Assembly (NCBI RefSeq): GCF_009936175.1
Contig: NZ_AP019773.1
Coordinates: 930,001 to 994,000, forward strand
DNA: 64,000 nucleotides
Direction of reading: 5' to 3'
From: Bartonella quintana
GTDB taxonomy: Bacteria > Pseudomonadota > Alphaproteobacteria > Rhizobiales > Rhizobiaceae
The notes under the pieces were generated by a model. That model was not told the origin of the DNA. It saw only the letters and a program-made list of their open reading frames with translations, and made no database searches. The position numbers and the translations under genes are program-made. Shown one piece after another: positions 31,727-41,042 of this stretch (within the stretch, counting starts at the first letter, position 1; the number at the start of each line of letters is the position of its first letter).

Positions 31727-31764
31727 AAATCCCTAAACAGCCTAAACAGTATGTTTGGGAATTT
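31727..31764. terminator. bidirectional terminator between pgsA and ndk
   Basis: AAATCCCTAAACA (31727-31739) pairs with TGTTTGGGAATTT (31752-31764) with one mismatch and one G-T pair, followed by a T run to 31768 on the plus strand and A-rich sequence on the other side. It can serve both converging genes. Confidence 0.65.
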
Positions 31765-31788
31765 TTTTGCTTTTCATATATGCCTTTC

Positions 31789-32211
31789 CTAACCAACAAT
31801 TTCCATCTCAGAAAACCAAAAAGTGATTTCTGTTTTTGCAGTTTCAGCGCTATCTGAACCATGGACAGAATTTTCGCTAATCGACAAAGCATGCACTTTA
31901 CGAATTGTTCCTTCCTGTGCATCTGCAGGATTTGTAGCACCCATCACTTCACGATTTTTAGCTATTGCATTTTCTCCTTCTAAAACCTGTACAAGTGTTG
32001 GACCAGAAGACATAAACTCAACCAATTCACTAAAAAATGGTCGTTCTCTATGAACAGCATAAAACCTTTCAGCTTCACGCCGGTTCATCCACACACGTTT
32101 AGATGCAACAACACGCAAACCCGCATCTTCAAGCATTTTTGTAATTTCTCCTGTCAAATTACGACGCGTTGCATCCGGTTTAATCATTGAAAAAGTACGT
32201 TCTACACCCAT
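31789..32211 (-). CDS. ndk: nucleoside diphosphate kinase
   Basis: Balances nucleoside triphosphate pools by phosphotransfer through a His intermediate. [20 protein letters not shown] at the start, and the catalytic His in [12 protein letters not shown] near residue 117. 140 aa, normal. In Brucella-like gene order holC is its neighbour; here a 5.7-kb stretch with the autotransporter and transporter genes separates them. Confidence 0.96.
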   Translation of the reverse strand: MGVERTFSMIKPDATRRNLTGEITKMLEDAGLRVVASKRVWMNRREAERFYAVHRERPFFSELVEFMSSGPTLVQVLEGENAIAKNREVMGATNPADAQEGTIRKVHALSISENSVHGSDSAETAKTEITFWFSEMEIVG

Positions 32212-32582
32212 TTGACCACCTTTATTTTATCAATATTATATGGCTGTTCTATAGCGAGCAAGAAGCATCTTGCCAAGTGACTATGAGAAAATCCACACCC
32301 ATTTTCAAAACTGGACACCTGATCATAGAGCGAATTTCAATAAAAAGAGAAATGCCAGTGATATCTGATCTCATCATAAGAAAGCTAAATTTATTTGCAC
32401 AACCCGAAGCACTCCTCTCTCCAATTGCTATTTTCATAGGAAAAACACAACACGCAGCAACGTATATAGTTTTTCTGAAAAGCCATCTTTCCTCAAAAAA
32501 ATACTGCCCTGTGAAATGTGAAACTGCGTATCTCGCTTGTAAATACCCCAACACTAAGGGTCAATCAGGAAAAAACACATCC
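32212..32582. other. spacer between autotransporter and ndk
   Basis: 371 nt. Overlapping open frames exist on both strands (139 codons +, 101 codons -), but neither resembles a known protein or has a convincing ribosome-binding site. It is probably a mixture of the ndk promoter region and decayed sequence at the insert boundary. Confidence 0.4.
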
Positions 32583-35195
32583 TTAGAAACTATAACGTAC
32601 ACCTAAAACACCTTGAAGTGACTGCTTTGTCTTGCGCCCTTTGCCATAATGTGCTTCCGCATAAAGCTTTAATTTTTTACTGACGAAACTGCTCAAACCA
32701 ATCCCCAATCTACCAGTATTCCCAGACAAATCTGTAGTAAATCTATGCAATTTGTTAATCGTCGTGTGATTGCTATTTCTATTCTCACGTACCCACGCCG
32801 CCGTAATATAAGCCATAGAAGAAGCACCTCCTCCTGAACAAACTTCATACCCCGCAGATAAACCAACCTCACTGCGTAATGAAGTAAATGGGTTCATATC
32901 ACTCGTCATCTCATTCGAGAGCTTTATCTCTTTACCTTCAACTTGCAACCACGTGAATTGCGCGTACGGTTGTATCCAACTGCTCTGGGCGGGCTTAAAA
33001 CGATAACCCACTTCAAATGACGTACCTAACCCCCACCGATTATAATTTCCTTCAATAGCTAAACCGTTCGTTGAAACAGCTTTCAGATGATTTTGATAAT
33101 GATTGTATTTCAAAACACCGTCTAGATACCATCCACGCCGATCAAAATAAGTTGCATAAGCTCCAATGCTATAAGTATTTATGCCACTCATACCACCTCG
33201 GGCATGCATGACATGTGTTTGATCATAACTGCCAAAACCCCCAATATGAAACTCCCCATCCATCAGCTCACTTAGACCACTGATACCTAATACTAGGCCC
33301 ATCTGCTCAAGCTTAAAATCTGTATATCCTGTAGCAACCTTCTCCTTGCTCTTGATTGCATATGTCCATAGAGCCGTATTTTTCTTAACTTTATCTAGCG
33401 TTCCTCTCCCAACACGCACCGTTTGCAGCTCATTGTGAAAAACAAGCCCAGGTGCCACGGACATTGACAACACTGCATCTGTAGAGGGGGTGGTTAAAAA
33501 AACAGAAGATGACAGTTCCTGGCTCGATTGTAGAGAAGATTGATCCTGATAACTTGGACGCATAATCATCTGCTCTGCTAAAGATTGAGCCTCTGCAGAA
33601 ACAATAGGCTTCTGTTGCTCATCAGAAGGATGAGGGTCACCAGCTGGACGTATCGCACCCAAAGCTGGATCTTCTGGAGAGGAGATAATGGGAGGAACAG
33701 GGGGATGCTGTGCCTCTCTCAAGTGCCGAGGAAGTCGTTTCTTAGGTGTCTGCGTGAGATTCTGGGCACCATTAGCGATCTGAGGATTAGAACCCGTTCT
33801 CCGAGAAGAAGAGGAATCCCAATGAGACTGGCTACCCGTACTTGCATCATTAGATGAAGCAGCTAAAATAACACGAGTCTTAGGTTTCCTATCCACGCGC
33901 AAAGAGGAAGCCCCTGAACGACCAGCTGTCTCTTTTTTACCCAAATACCAAGTTGTAGAATCACCACTGAAATTGGCTCTCCTCTCCCTCTTATACAAAC
34001 CATACATATAAGTTCCCCCATCAAAAGCTTCAATTTTCTTACCGGAGCGGTCTATCAGAGTAAAGTCAGCTCCTCCGCTTCTATCAGTGATCAAATTGAT
34101 CCCGATGATGCCATTTGTTTGTAAACGGTGACCTGTGATTTCAACTCCAGAATCAGCAACATTTATTTTATGGTTACCTGCACCACTGTCTATCCACAAG
34201 TAATCGCTATTACTAGCCATAGCACTAATATTGAAATGAAAATTTAAACTCCCTGAAAGCTTCTCAACACGAAGTGAAATATGACGTGGATCATATGGAA
34301 CAGAAGAAAAGCTAACAGTCCCTCCGTTTCCACTTAAACTCTCCATATTAATCTGAAACTTATCTGTGTTATTTCGCTCACCAACCAAAAATAATATTTC
34401 ATCACTTCTCCCCGTCACAGAAAGCTTTTCTTTTGTTGTATGGTCTGTTCTATCACCCGCATATAAATAAAGATATCCTTTATCATTGACTTTTATTTCT
34501 CCGGTTACTTCTGCGCCAACATGTAGCCACGCGCTCGCATGGCCATTAATCGTTAGACCATCCACAACCCCACCAGGATATACAACTTGAACAGCTTCAC
34601 CATTCAAGGTAGTATTAGTGGCTCTCCCTTCTTCTAAAATGTGCTGCCTACCATTTCCTGAAACTATAGTACCCTCTGCAATGCCCCCCTCTTTTCTGGG
34701 TCCGATATAAAGATTTTGTTCTCCTCCTCCCATAACTTTCGTCTTCCAAGCTATCGCACCATCATACACATTCTGCTGCCCCACTCCTCCACCACCACCA
34801 GAAACTGTGGCATCATAAGCAGCACTACTTCTTTTCTTCAAATTTTCAAGATCTACAAAACTCTCATCTTCAAAAACAAGCTGCTTACCACCAAGGATTT
34901 TAGTCTCCATTGCAGTTGCGCCACGCGTAACTATTTGTTTTCCGCCTTTTTCAACAGTTGCACCTATAGAAGTTTTACCATTGTCAATAACCTCTACGCC
35001 ACCATCGCTGATTTTAATATTATTGCTGATAAGAGATTCAGTAATCAGCGCTGAACCTTTTGGTACCTTTCCCCCACTTATTGTACTTGTCAGTCTTTCT
35101 AGCTCTGCATTCCTACTTTTACTCGCGCTTGTAACTTGCACAAAACAATAACTGATCATCAATACCGAAAAAATTAACTTGCATTTATGCCGCAT
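32583..35195 (-). CDS. type V autotransporter adhesin-like protein
   Basis: An 870-residue monomeric autotransporter. A signal peptide (about 1-24) precedes a passenger of AIDA-like beta-helix repeats: ISDGGVEVIDNGKTSIGATV (about 62-81), GGKQIVTRGATAMETKILGG, and a further copy with YDGAIAWKTKVMGGGEQNLY. A passenger end region (TWYLGKK near 417) leads to a Ser/Pro-rich linker (about 425-560), then the translocator barrel (from about 585) ending in GVRYSF with the outer-membrane C-terminal Phe. Passengers of this kind bind host cells in other bacteria; the ligand here is unknown. It resembles the inducible Bartonella autotransporters, which I infer by type only. A decayed paralogue lies just upstream. 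Confidence 0.88.
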   Translation of the reverse strand: MRHKCKLIFSVLMISYCFVQVTSASKSRNAELERLTSTISGGKVPKGSALITESLISNNIKISDGGVEVIDNGKTSIGATVEKGGKQIVTRGATAMETKILGGKQLVFEDESFVDLENLKKRSSAAYDATVSGGGGGVGQQNVYDGAIAWKTKVMGGGEQNLYIGPRKEGGIAEGTIVSGNGRQHILEEGRATNTTLNGEAVQVVYPGGVVDGLTINGHASAWLHVGAEVTGEIKVNDKGYLYLYAGDRTDHTTKEKLSVTGRSDEILFLVGERNNTDKFQINMESLSGNGGTVSFSSVPYDPRHISLRVEKLSGSLNFHFNISAMASNSDYLWIDSGAGNHKINVADSGVEITGHRLQTNGIIGINLITDRSGGADFTLIDRSGKKIEAFDGGTYMYGLYKRERRANFSGDSTTWYLGKKETAGRSGASSLRVDRKPKTRVILAASSNDASTGSQSHWDSSSSRRTGSNPQIANGAQNLTQTPKKRLPRHLREAQHPPVPPIISSPEDPALGAIRPAGDPHPSDEQQKPIVSAEAQSLAEQMIMRPSYQDQSSLQSSQELSSSVFLTTPSTDAVLSMSVAPGLVFHNELQTVRVGRGTLDKVKKNTALWTYAIKSKEKVATGYTDFKLEQMGLVLGISGLSELMDGEFHIGGFGSYDQTHVMHARGGMSGINTYSIGAYATYFDRRGWYLDGVLKYNHYQNHLKAVSTNGLAIEGNYNRWGLGTSFEVGYRFKPAQSSWIQPYAQFTWLQVEGKEIKLSNEMTSDMNPFTSLRSEVGLSAGYEVCSGGGASSMAYITAAWVRENRNSNHTTINKLHRFTTDLSGNTGRLGIGLSSFVSKKLKLYAEAHYGKGRKTKQSLQGVLGVRYSF

Positions 35196-35236
35196 GATCC
35201 ATACTCCATTCTCAATAATGAAACAAACATCCCGCG

Positions 35237-35249
35237 ACTACTGAGTAGT
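35237..35249. promoter_or_regulatory. interrupted palindrome upstream of the autotransporter
   Basis: ACTACT-G-AGTAGT, a perfect 6-bp inverted repeat around one base, lies about 42 nt upstream of the autotransporter ATG. It could be an operator. I see no matching site elsewhere and do not know a regulator. Confidence 0.3.
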
Positions 35250-35280
35250 TTATTTTAGATTAAATCATAATGTGTTTTAT

Positions 35281-35533
35281 TTATGTTGCATTTTTTGCAT
35301 AACCATAAACTTTATAGTATCCTTTGTGTGTCTATCAGACTCAACACTTTGCAATCCATATTCACCAATAAGAGCACCTTTTAAAGTTTTACCTTCTTGA
35401 TAATCTCAATTTCACCACCCTTAGAAATTCTTATCCCTCTCTCTTTTCTGCTCACCTACATACACGCGCCTACTATTGCCCTTTTGTAGTCTCTCCCCTA
35501 GACGGAGTTTCTACCCCTGAATTTGCAACATTT
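35281..35533 (-). pseudogene. remnant of a second autotransporter passenger
   Basis: Read on the minus strand, NVANSGVETPSRG (from about 35530) resembles NVADSGVEITG of the intact neighbour. Further on, IRISKGGEIEII (about 35435-35400), then after a one-base frameshift EGKTLKGALIGEYGLQSVES, aligns with the neighbour's IKISDGGVEVIDNGKTSIGA repeat. Stops interrupt the reading (for example tandem TAG near 35475), and it ends at a TAA at 35281. It is a fragment of a paralogous gene that decayed beside the intact copy. Confidence 0.6.
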
Positions 35534-36164
35534 AAAAGAAAACTACTGGGCATTATTAATGCCCAAAAACTTAAATCCAGTTTGGATTGGATTCTCCACA
35601 CTCCGTGATTTCAAATAAAAAATTTCACATACTCAGAATAAAGTTGCATAGTCAAAAAACCATGATACAATTGCTCAATCTAATTGTTTTTCAAGATGAT
35701 AGCTCATTCGCCGCAAAACATTGAATGTACTAAGTCTGACTGATTAAATACCACATTGTGTGTTTTAAAATTTTTTCGCAATTTTTAGTTGTTTATGTAT
35801 TTTATACACTTTAAAAGTGTTCAACTACATTCATAAAACTTTTTTAAGATACTAAAGATTGGTCTACAAACTAAGACTGATCCCTAAACAGATAAAAATC
35901 GTGTCGTATTTTCAAGGAAACAGCAATACAAAATTAAAGAGATTGCATGGCCAATGGAAATAAACTTCGCTCTTCTATGGCATTTTAAACATCGTCTTTA
36001 TTGTATTCAAATGCATCTATAGTGCAATCATCCATGCTTATTTTATTGTTCTCATGCACTGGAATGATAATAATATCGACTCGACACCGACCCCAAATTT
36101 TTATAATTATAAGGTTTTAGTTTCATAATTTGGTTTGTCATATACTGAAAGGGACATTTTATTC
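35534..36164. other. long spacer between autotransporter remnant and MFS gene
   Basis: About 630 very AT-rich nt with no supported gene. Oppositely oriented genes on either side mean it must carry the MFS promoter. Further eroded autotransporter sequence could be hidden here, but I cannot read any. Confidence 0.35.
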
Positions 36165-37454
36165 ATGTCTATAAACTCAAAAACGCAAAGTATAAACAAA
36201 AGCAATTCTCCTCGTCGAATTTTATTTGCAAGCCTTATTGGCCCAACAATTGAGTTCTTTGATTTTTATGTCTTTGCAACTGCCGCAGCTCTCATATTCC
36301 CTTATTTGTTTTTTCCAACACAAAATGACCAACTAGCCATCTTGCAATCTTTCCTGATCTTTGGAGCAGCTTTTTTTGCACGCCCCCTTGGGTCAATTGT
36401 TTTTGGACATTTTGGAGATAAAATTGGACGAAAAGCAACCCTTATCGCTGCTCTTCTCACAATGGGCCTATCAACAGCCATTATTGGTTTTCTTCCTACC
36501 TATGAAACAGCTGGATGGTGGGCACCCTTCCTCTTAACATTGTGCCGTATTGGACAAGGAATGGGATTAGGAGGCGAATGGGGAGGAGCCGTTCTGCTTG
36601 CAACAGAAAATGCTCCCCCGGAAAAACGCGGGTGGTATGCGATGTTTCCTCAATTAGGCGTTCCAATCGGTTTGTTTTTATCTATTGCCGTTTATTTAGG
36701 TCTGTTGAATTTCCTTGATCATGATGAACTTTTAGCATGGGGATGGCGCATTCCTTTTATTGCATCAGTCGTTTTCATGCTTGTGGGATTATGGGTTCGC
36801 CTTTCAATCAATGAAACTGCTGAGTTCAAAAAAACTCTTGAGCGTAAAGAACGTGTCCACGTCCCTATAATAGAGGTTTTTTTAAAATGTCCACGAATCT
36901 TATTTCTTGGAACATTTTCTGGTATAGCAGCATTTGTTTTATTTTATCTGGTCACCGCATATTTGTTAAGCTATTCAACAAACCACTTGCAATTGCCATT
37001 TTATCAGGCTCTTCAAGTAGAAATCATCGGTGCTATTTTCTGTGGAGTTTTTACTGTCATCACTGGAAGACTCGCTGATCGTATTAGGCGTAGAACTTTG
37101 ATGATTCTTGTGACCATAATTACTGGTATCTATTCTTTCGCAATTCCTTATTTCCTAAACTCTGGAGTCTTAGGGGTCCTTGCAATGTCTATCATTGGCT
37201 TATCGATCATGGGAATAGTCTATAGTCCTCTTGGTGCTGTTTTGGCTTCACCATATCCAACAGCAATTCGATACACTGGTTCTTCTATAACTTTTAACTT
37301 GTCTGGTATCGTAGGTGCATCTCTTGCACCTTATATTGCAGAATATCTGGTGCAACATTTTGATACTTCTTATATCGGCTATTATTTACTTCTTTCCTCT
37401 TTTATTTCACTAATCTGTTTCGTTGGATTTACGGACGACGAAATATCCAACTAG
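36165..37454 (+). CDS. MHS-family MFS transporter
   Basis: A 429-residue, 12-helix major facilitator of the metabolite:H+ symporter type (relatives: ProP, ShiA, KgtP). Signatures are IGPTIEFFDFYVFATAAALI in helix 1, the loop 2-3 motif FGHFGDKIGRKATL, RIGQGMGLGGEWGGAVLLAT and a C-terminal half with GRLADRIRRRTLM. Substrate cannot be told from sequence; candidates are organic acids or osmolytes. The start is the ATG at 36165, after AAAGGG; an upstream ATG at 36135 adds ten residues. It lies in the accessory insert between ndk and holC. Confidence 0.88.
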   Translation: MSINSKTQSINKSNSPRRILFASLIGPTIEFFDFYVFATAAALIFPYLFFPTQNDQLAILQSFLIFGAAFFARPLGSIVFGHFGDKIGRKATLIAALLTMGLSTAIIGFLPTYETAGWWAPFLLTLCRIGQGMGLGGEWGGAVLLATENAPPEKRGWYAMFPQLGVPIGLFLSIAVYLGLLNFLDHDELLAWGWRIPFIASVVFMLVGLWVRLSINETAEFKKTLERKERVHVPIIEVFLKCPRILFLGTFSGIAAFVLFYLVTAYLLSYSTNHLQLPFYQALQVEIIGAIFCGVFTVITGRLADRIRRRTLMILVTIITGIYSFAIPYFLNSGVLGVLAMSIIGLSIMGIVYSPLGAVLASPYPTAIRYTGSSITFNLSGIVGASLAPYIAEYLVQHFDTSYIGYYLLLSSFISLICFVGFTDDEISN

Positions 37455-37714
37455 GACATAAAGAAGCAAAATAAAATGAATGCTGGTGGCATAAATGCTG
37501 CCAGTTTCATTTTCAAAGACATTGGTTGAGGTACACTCAACCACAATATTCCAGCAAACAGTGCACTCAAAAAAAAGAACAAAATATCCACGATATTGTC
37601 AATATAAGAGGTAGGAACCATTCGTGATAGGATATGCGTTGTACCCAACCATGAAACGCAAAAAAAAGCTAACATTACAGCCCATAAAATCAACAAAATC
37701 CGATCAACGACCAT
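37451..37714 (-). CDS. small membrane protein of unknown function
   Basis: About 87 residues with three hydrophobic segments (about 5-24, 40-60, 68-85) and little else. A GAGG lies 6 nt before the second of two adjacent ATGs, supporting translation. Its last 4 nt overlap the end of the converging MFS gene. No family recognised. Confidence 0.55.
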   Translation of the reverse strand: MVVDRILLILWAVMLAFFCVSWLGTTHILSRMVPTSYIDNIVDILFFFLSALFAGILWLSVPQPMSLKMKLAAFMPPAFILFCFFMS

Positions 37715-37904
37715 CATTACCTCGTTCGAATATTTTGCGAGTAAGACAACAATTAGCGATTATAGACCACATCCTGATTGTCCCCAGAAGAAAAATCATA
37801 ATAAAAACCCACTGGCCCCTACCAATCCTTCCGCAATAAAAATTGCCGGATTGATTATTCCTATAAGTCCTATAAAAAAATTAAAATGACAGATATTATA
37901 CGTA

Positions 37905-38369
37905 TCAAACCTGCTTTTTCCAACCGTGGTCTTCAGTTTGCTGCCAATAAATCAAATTATGATTTTCCATTTTATATTTTTTCCATTGTGCACGAACAAG
38001 ATTCAATTGCTCATCACTGTTATCATCAAATATAACTACAAGTCGTTGATACGCATCAATATCTGAACAAATCGCTCCCTCTATGAGAAAGCGTATCTTC
38101 GAATCATTAGGATTTTCTTGCCCTGTAGTAAGAAATACAGGCTGAAAATTTGGATATTGATCACACTCAGTTCCATGTCCAATAAATGCTTCATCAGCAT
38201 AAACCCATAAATGCATATCTATAGCATCGCGTCGTTCTTTATTCACACATTGTATCGTTACTCTACCAAAAGCCGCTAGTGCACGCTCCACAAGCGTTGG
38301 CAAAATATCTTCCAGCGTTGACTGCATCAAATGATAGAAAAAAATATCCACCCTCTTAGCTCTCACCAC
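37905..38369 (-). CDS. holC: DNA polymerase III chi subunit
   Basis: Chi binds single-strand binding protein and links it to the clamp-loader complex. The alphaproteobacterial HolC pattern is clear: DIFFYHLMQSTLEDILPTLV near the start, RRDAIDMHLWVYADEAFIGH near 50, and ICSDIDAYQRLVVIFDD near 105. GTG codons at 38369, 38366 and 38351 are possible starts and I cannot decide; the last gives a protein beginning at the conserved region. In relatives it lies between ndk and pepA. Confidence 0.85.
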   Translation of the reverse strand: MVRAKRVDIFFYHLMQSTLEDILPTLVERALAAFGRVTIQCVNKERRDAIDMHLWVYADEAFIGHGTECDQYPNFQPVFLTTGQENPNDSKIRFLIEGAICSDIDAYQRLVVIFDDNSDEQLNLVRAQWKKYKMENHNLIYWQQTEDHGWKKQV

Positions 38370-38760
38370 TCTTTATAAAGAAGACAACACCTTTTTGGAG
38401 AAACTTCTCTGTTTTCAGCACGAAAGGAAATGGTTTAAGATGTAATGATTCCTCTTTCCTGATTGTATCTTTTATCTTTTTTTTCATGTGGATTAAAGAC
38501 AGAAAAAAAGACAAGTTGTCATTCTTTAAATTAAAAAGTTTATTAATTTGTCCTTGAGCTTCTCTGTAGACTACAGTTGAAAATGAATATATATAATGCA
38601 TGGAAAAATGAATTGAATTTAATGAGTCATTCTATACTATTTATTTGGCAAAAATGTGTAATATATAGAGAGGTAATTTCAAATTTTGGTTATATTTTTT
38701 TAACCTAGGTAGTGTAGAATATCTGCTTTTTAATTAAAGATTGAGGATGTTAGCCAATTT
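38370..38760. other. spacer between holC and lptF
   Basis: 391 AT-rich nt where pepA would be expected from Brucella gene order. An 81-codon minus-strand frame (38356-38601) overlaps holC and shows no aminopeptidase similarity. It should contain the lptF promoter. Confidence 0.4.
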
Positions 38761-39951
38761 ATGCGTATTATTGAGTTATACATCCTGAAACGCATTTTAA
38801 TTCTGTTCGGTGCTGTCATGATTGCAGCAATTTCTATCAGTTGGACAGTGCAAATTCTCGCACGGATAAACTTTCTTACAACAAGTAGGCAAACGCTCCT
38901 AACAGTCTTACAATTTTCACTCTCACTGGTTCCTTCTGTTATTTTTCTTGTCATTCCATTTGCATTAGTGATTGCAATTACAAGCACCCTCTCGGCAATG
39001 AATCAAGATTCAGAACTCGCTATCATCAGTGCAGCTGGTTTTCCCAAAAGTACTGTTTGGAAACCAATTCTTCTTCTCGCTCTTATTGCATCATGTGCAT
39101 CTTTTCTTATAGCCAATTTTGTTGCTCCTCAAGCACGTTTTCATATGCGACAAATGCTAGCAAATGCTCATTCTGATCTTATTAATCTTTTCATTAATGA
39201 AGGTAGCTTCCAAAAACTCGCCAATAACCTTTATATAGAAATTGGTGAACGGAATCCAGATGGAACCCTTGGGCGTCTTTTCATTGCCGATCAGCGCGAT
39301 CCTAAGATCGATTTTTTTTATTATGCAACAAAAGCATCAATTGTCAGCAATAAAAGCGGCAATTTTTTAGTTCTCAATAATGGTGAAATAGAAAGGATCA
39401 ATCATCAAAACGACAGTGTTTCTATTGTTCAATTCAGCTTTTATACCTTTAGCCTAAGTGAATTCATCCCCAACGATAAAACACCCACTATTTATCCAAA
39501 AGATAGACCTCTTTCTTATTTGCTAAATCCTGATCCGAAGGATCCCTACTATCAGCGCAGACCACTCCAATATAGAGCTGAATTTCACCGCAGACTTACA
39601 GAATGGCTCTATTCAATTGTTTTTTCATTAATTGCATTAGCAGCAGCAAGAGATGCCCGCTCATATCGAAAAACACGTAACTTTGCAAATTTTTCTGCGA
39701 TTGCCTTTTGTTTGCTCGTTTATTGGATAGGACATTTTTTCGCCGAAAAAGCAAAGAGTGATCTTGCATACGTCCCTCTCCTTTATATTACACCAATGGG
39801 GGTGAGTATGCTTGTTTTTTTCATGCTCTTAACAAATCATAAAATTGGCATCCCTACAAAACTTAACGAAGTTGTTCAAACGGTTTTTCAAAAAGTAATA
39901 AGCAAATTTCAACATCGAAAATCTCAATATCCTTCGGATAAGACATCATGA
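38761..39951 (+). CDS. lptF: LptF, LPS-export ABC transporter permease
   Basis: One of two permeases of the LptB2FG machine that extracts lipopolysaccharide from the inner membrane. Three N-terminal helices (IELYILKRILILFGAVMIAA, PSVIFLVIPFALVIAITSTL, then one near residue 105), a periplasmic beta-jellyroll region (about 135-265) and three C-terminal helices are visible. 396 aa. Its stop overlaps the lptG start by 4 nt (ATGA), so the partners are coupled. Confidence 0.93.
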   Translation: MRIIELYILKRILILFGAVMIAAISISWTVQILARINFLTTSRQTLLTVLQFSLSLVPSVIFLVIPFALVIAITSTLSAMNQDSELAIISAAGFPKSTVWKPILLLALIASCASFLIANFVAPQARFHMRQMLANAHSDLINLFINEGSFQKLANNLYIEIGERNPDGTLGRLFIADQRDPKIDFFYYATKASIVSNKSGNFLVLNNGEIERINHQNDSVSIVQFSFYTFSLSEFIPNDKTPTIYPKDRPLSYLLNPDPKDPYYQRRPLQYRAEFHRRLTEWLYSIVFSLIALAAARDARSYRKTRNFANFSAIAFCLLVYWIGHFFAEKAKSDLAYVPLLYITPMGVSMLVFFMLLTNHKIGIPTKLNEVVQTVFQKVISKFQHRKSQYPSDKTS

Positions 39952-41042
39952 TTGGATGGACGCTTGGACGATATTTCTTTGTACGTTATCTCAAAATGAC
40001 CTGTTATTTTTTTGGGAGTATTTTTGTTCTCGCTTTTTTAATCGACTTTACAGAAAACTCTAGTCGATTATCCTATCTTCCCTCTTATACAGCAAAAGAC
40101 GCATTTCTCATTTCTGTTTTACGCATCCCTTTTATCATGCAACAACTCATCCCCTTTATTGCACTCTTTTCTGCAATGGCAATGTTGATCTCACTCAATC
40201 GAAAATGTGAGCTTGTTGTGACTCGTTCAATTGGTGTTTCTGCGTGGCAGTTTCTCATGCCTGCTTGTTTTGGAGCTTTTCTTTTTGGACTGTTTTCAAT
40301 TCTTCTCGTTAACCCACTTGCCGCATGGGGATTTTCTCAAGCAGAAAAAATGACAACTGAGTGGCGCAGTAATAATGTACTCACATCTTTTCATAACACA
40401 CGTATCATCCCATGGTTAACACAACGTACAAATTCAGACAGAACAACCATTGGTGCTAAATCTATCACTGATCAAGGACTTTCTCTTATCGATGCAACCT
40501 TTGTACAATATAACGATAATGCAACAGTCAAAAATTGGATTAATACCAGAAAAGCAACATTGACGAACGGCGTTTGGCTGTTAACAAATGGAACAATTTA
40601 TAAAATAGGACATCCTCCTGAAAAATTTACTGAATTTCAGATAAAAACCAATCTAAAGCCCGAATTTTTAACTGAACGTTTAGCGAATCCCGCGACTATC
40701 CCATTTTACCAATTGCCAAAAAAAATTATGATTGCACGCTCATTCGGCTATTCTGCTAATAACTTTGATATGTATTTACAATCTTTGATTGCATTGCCAG
40801 CATTGCTTATTGCAATGACTCTCATTGCAGCAACTGTATCTTTAAACTTTACGCGCTTTGGACAATCTGGAACATTGATTTTTGGCGGCGTAATCGCTGG
40901 GTTTACGCTTTATGTCATTTCCGTACTGGTTCAAGCTTTTGGTAATGCGGGATACATGCCACCAATTATTGCAGCTTGGACACCAGTTATTATTGCATTA
41001 TTTTTGGGGATCTCTTTTTTACTTCATAAAGAGGATGGATAG
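39948..41042 (+). CDS. lptG: LptG, LPS-export ABC transporter permease
   Basis: Second permease of LptB2FG. Begins MIGWTLGRYFFVRYLKMTCY with helix 1, has RIPFIMQQLIPFIALFSAMA (helix 2) and NRKCELVVTRSIGVSAWQFL, the coupling-helix region, and ends in three helices. 364 aa. lptD follows with no spacer. Confidence 0.94.
   Translation: MIGWTLGRYFFVRYLKMTCYFFGSIFVLAFLIDFTENSSRLSYLPSYTAKDAFLISVLRIPFIMQQLIPFIALFSAMAMLISLNRKCELVVTRSIGVSAWQFLMPACFGAFLFGLFSILLVNPLAAWGFSQAEKMTTEWRSNNVLTSFHNTRIIPWLTQRTNSDRTTIGAKSITDQGLSLIDATFVQYNDNATVKNWINTRKATLTNGVWLLTNGTIYKIGHPPEKFTEFQIKTNLKPEFLTERLANPATIPFYQLPKKIMIARSFGYSANNFDMYLQSLIALPALLIAMTLIAATVSLNFTRFGQSGTLIFGGVIAGFTLYVISVLVQAFGNAGYMPPIIAAWTPVIIALFLGISFLLHKEDG

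Noticed and set aside
32187..32606. 139-codon plus-strand open frame, with a 101-codon frame on the opposite strand
   Set aside because: It overlaps the 5' end of ndk and the 3' end of the autotransporter gene, resembles no family and lacks a clear ribosome-binding site.
38356..38601. 81-codon minus-strand frame as a pepA fragment
   Set aside because: It overlaps the holC start and shows none of the PepA N-terminal pattern.
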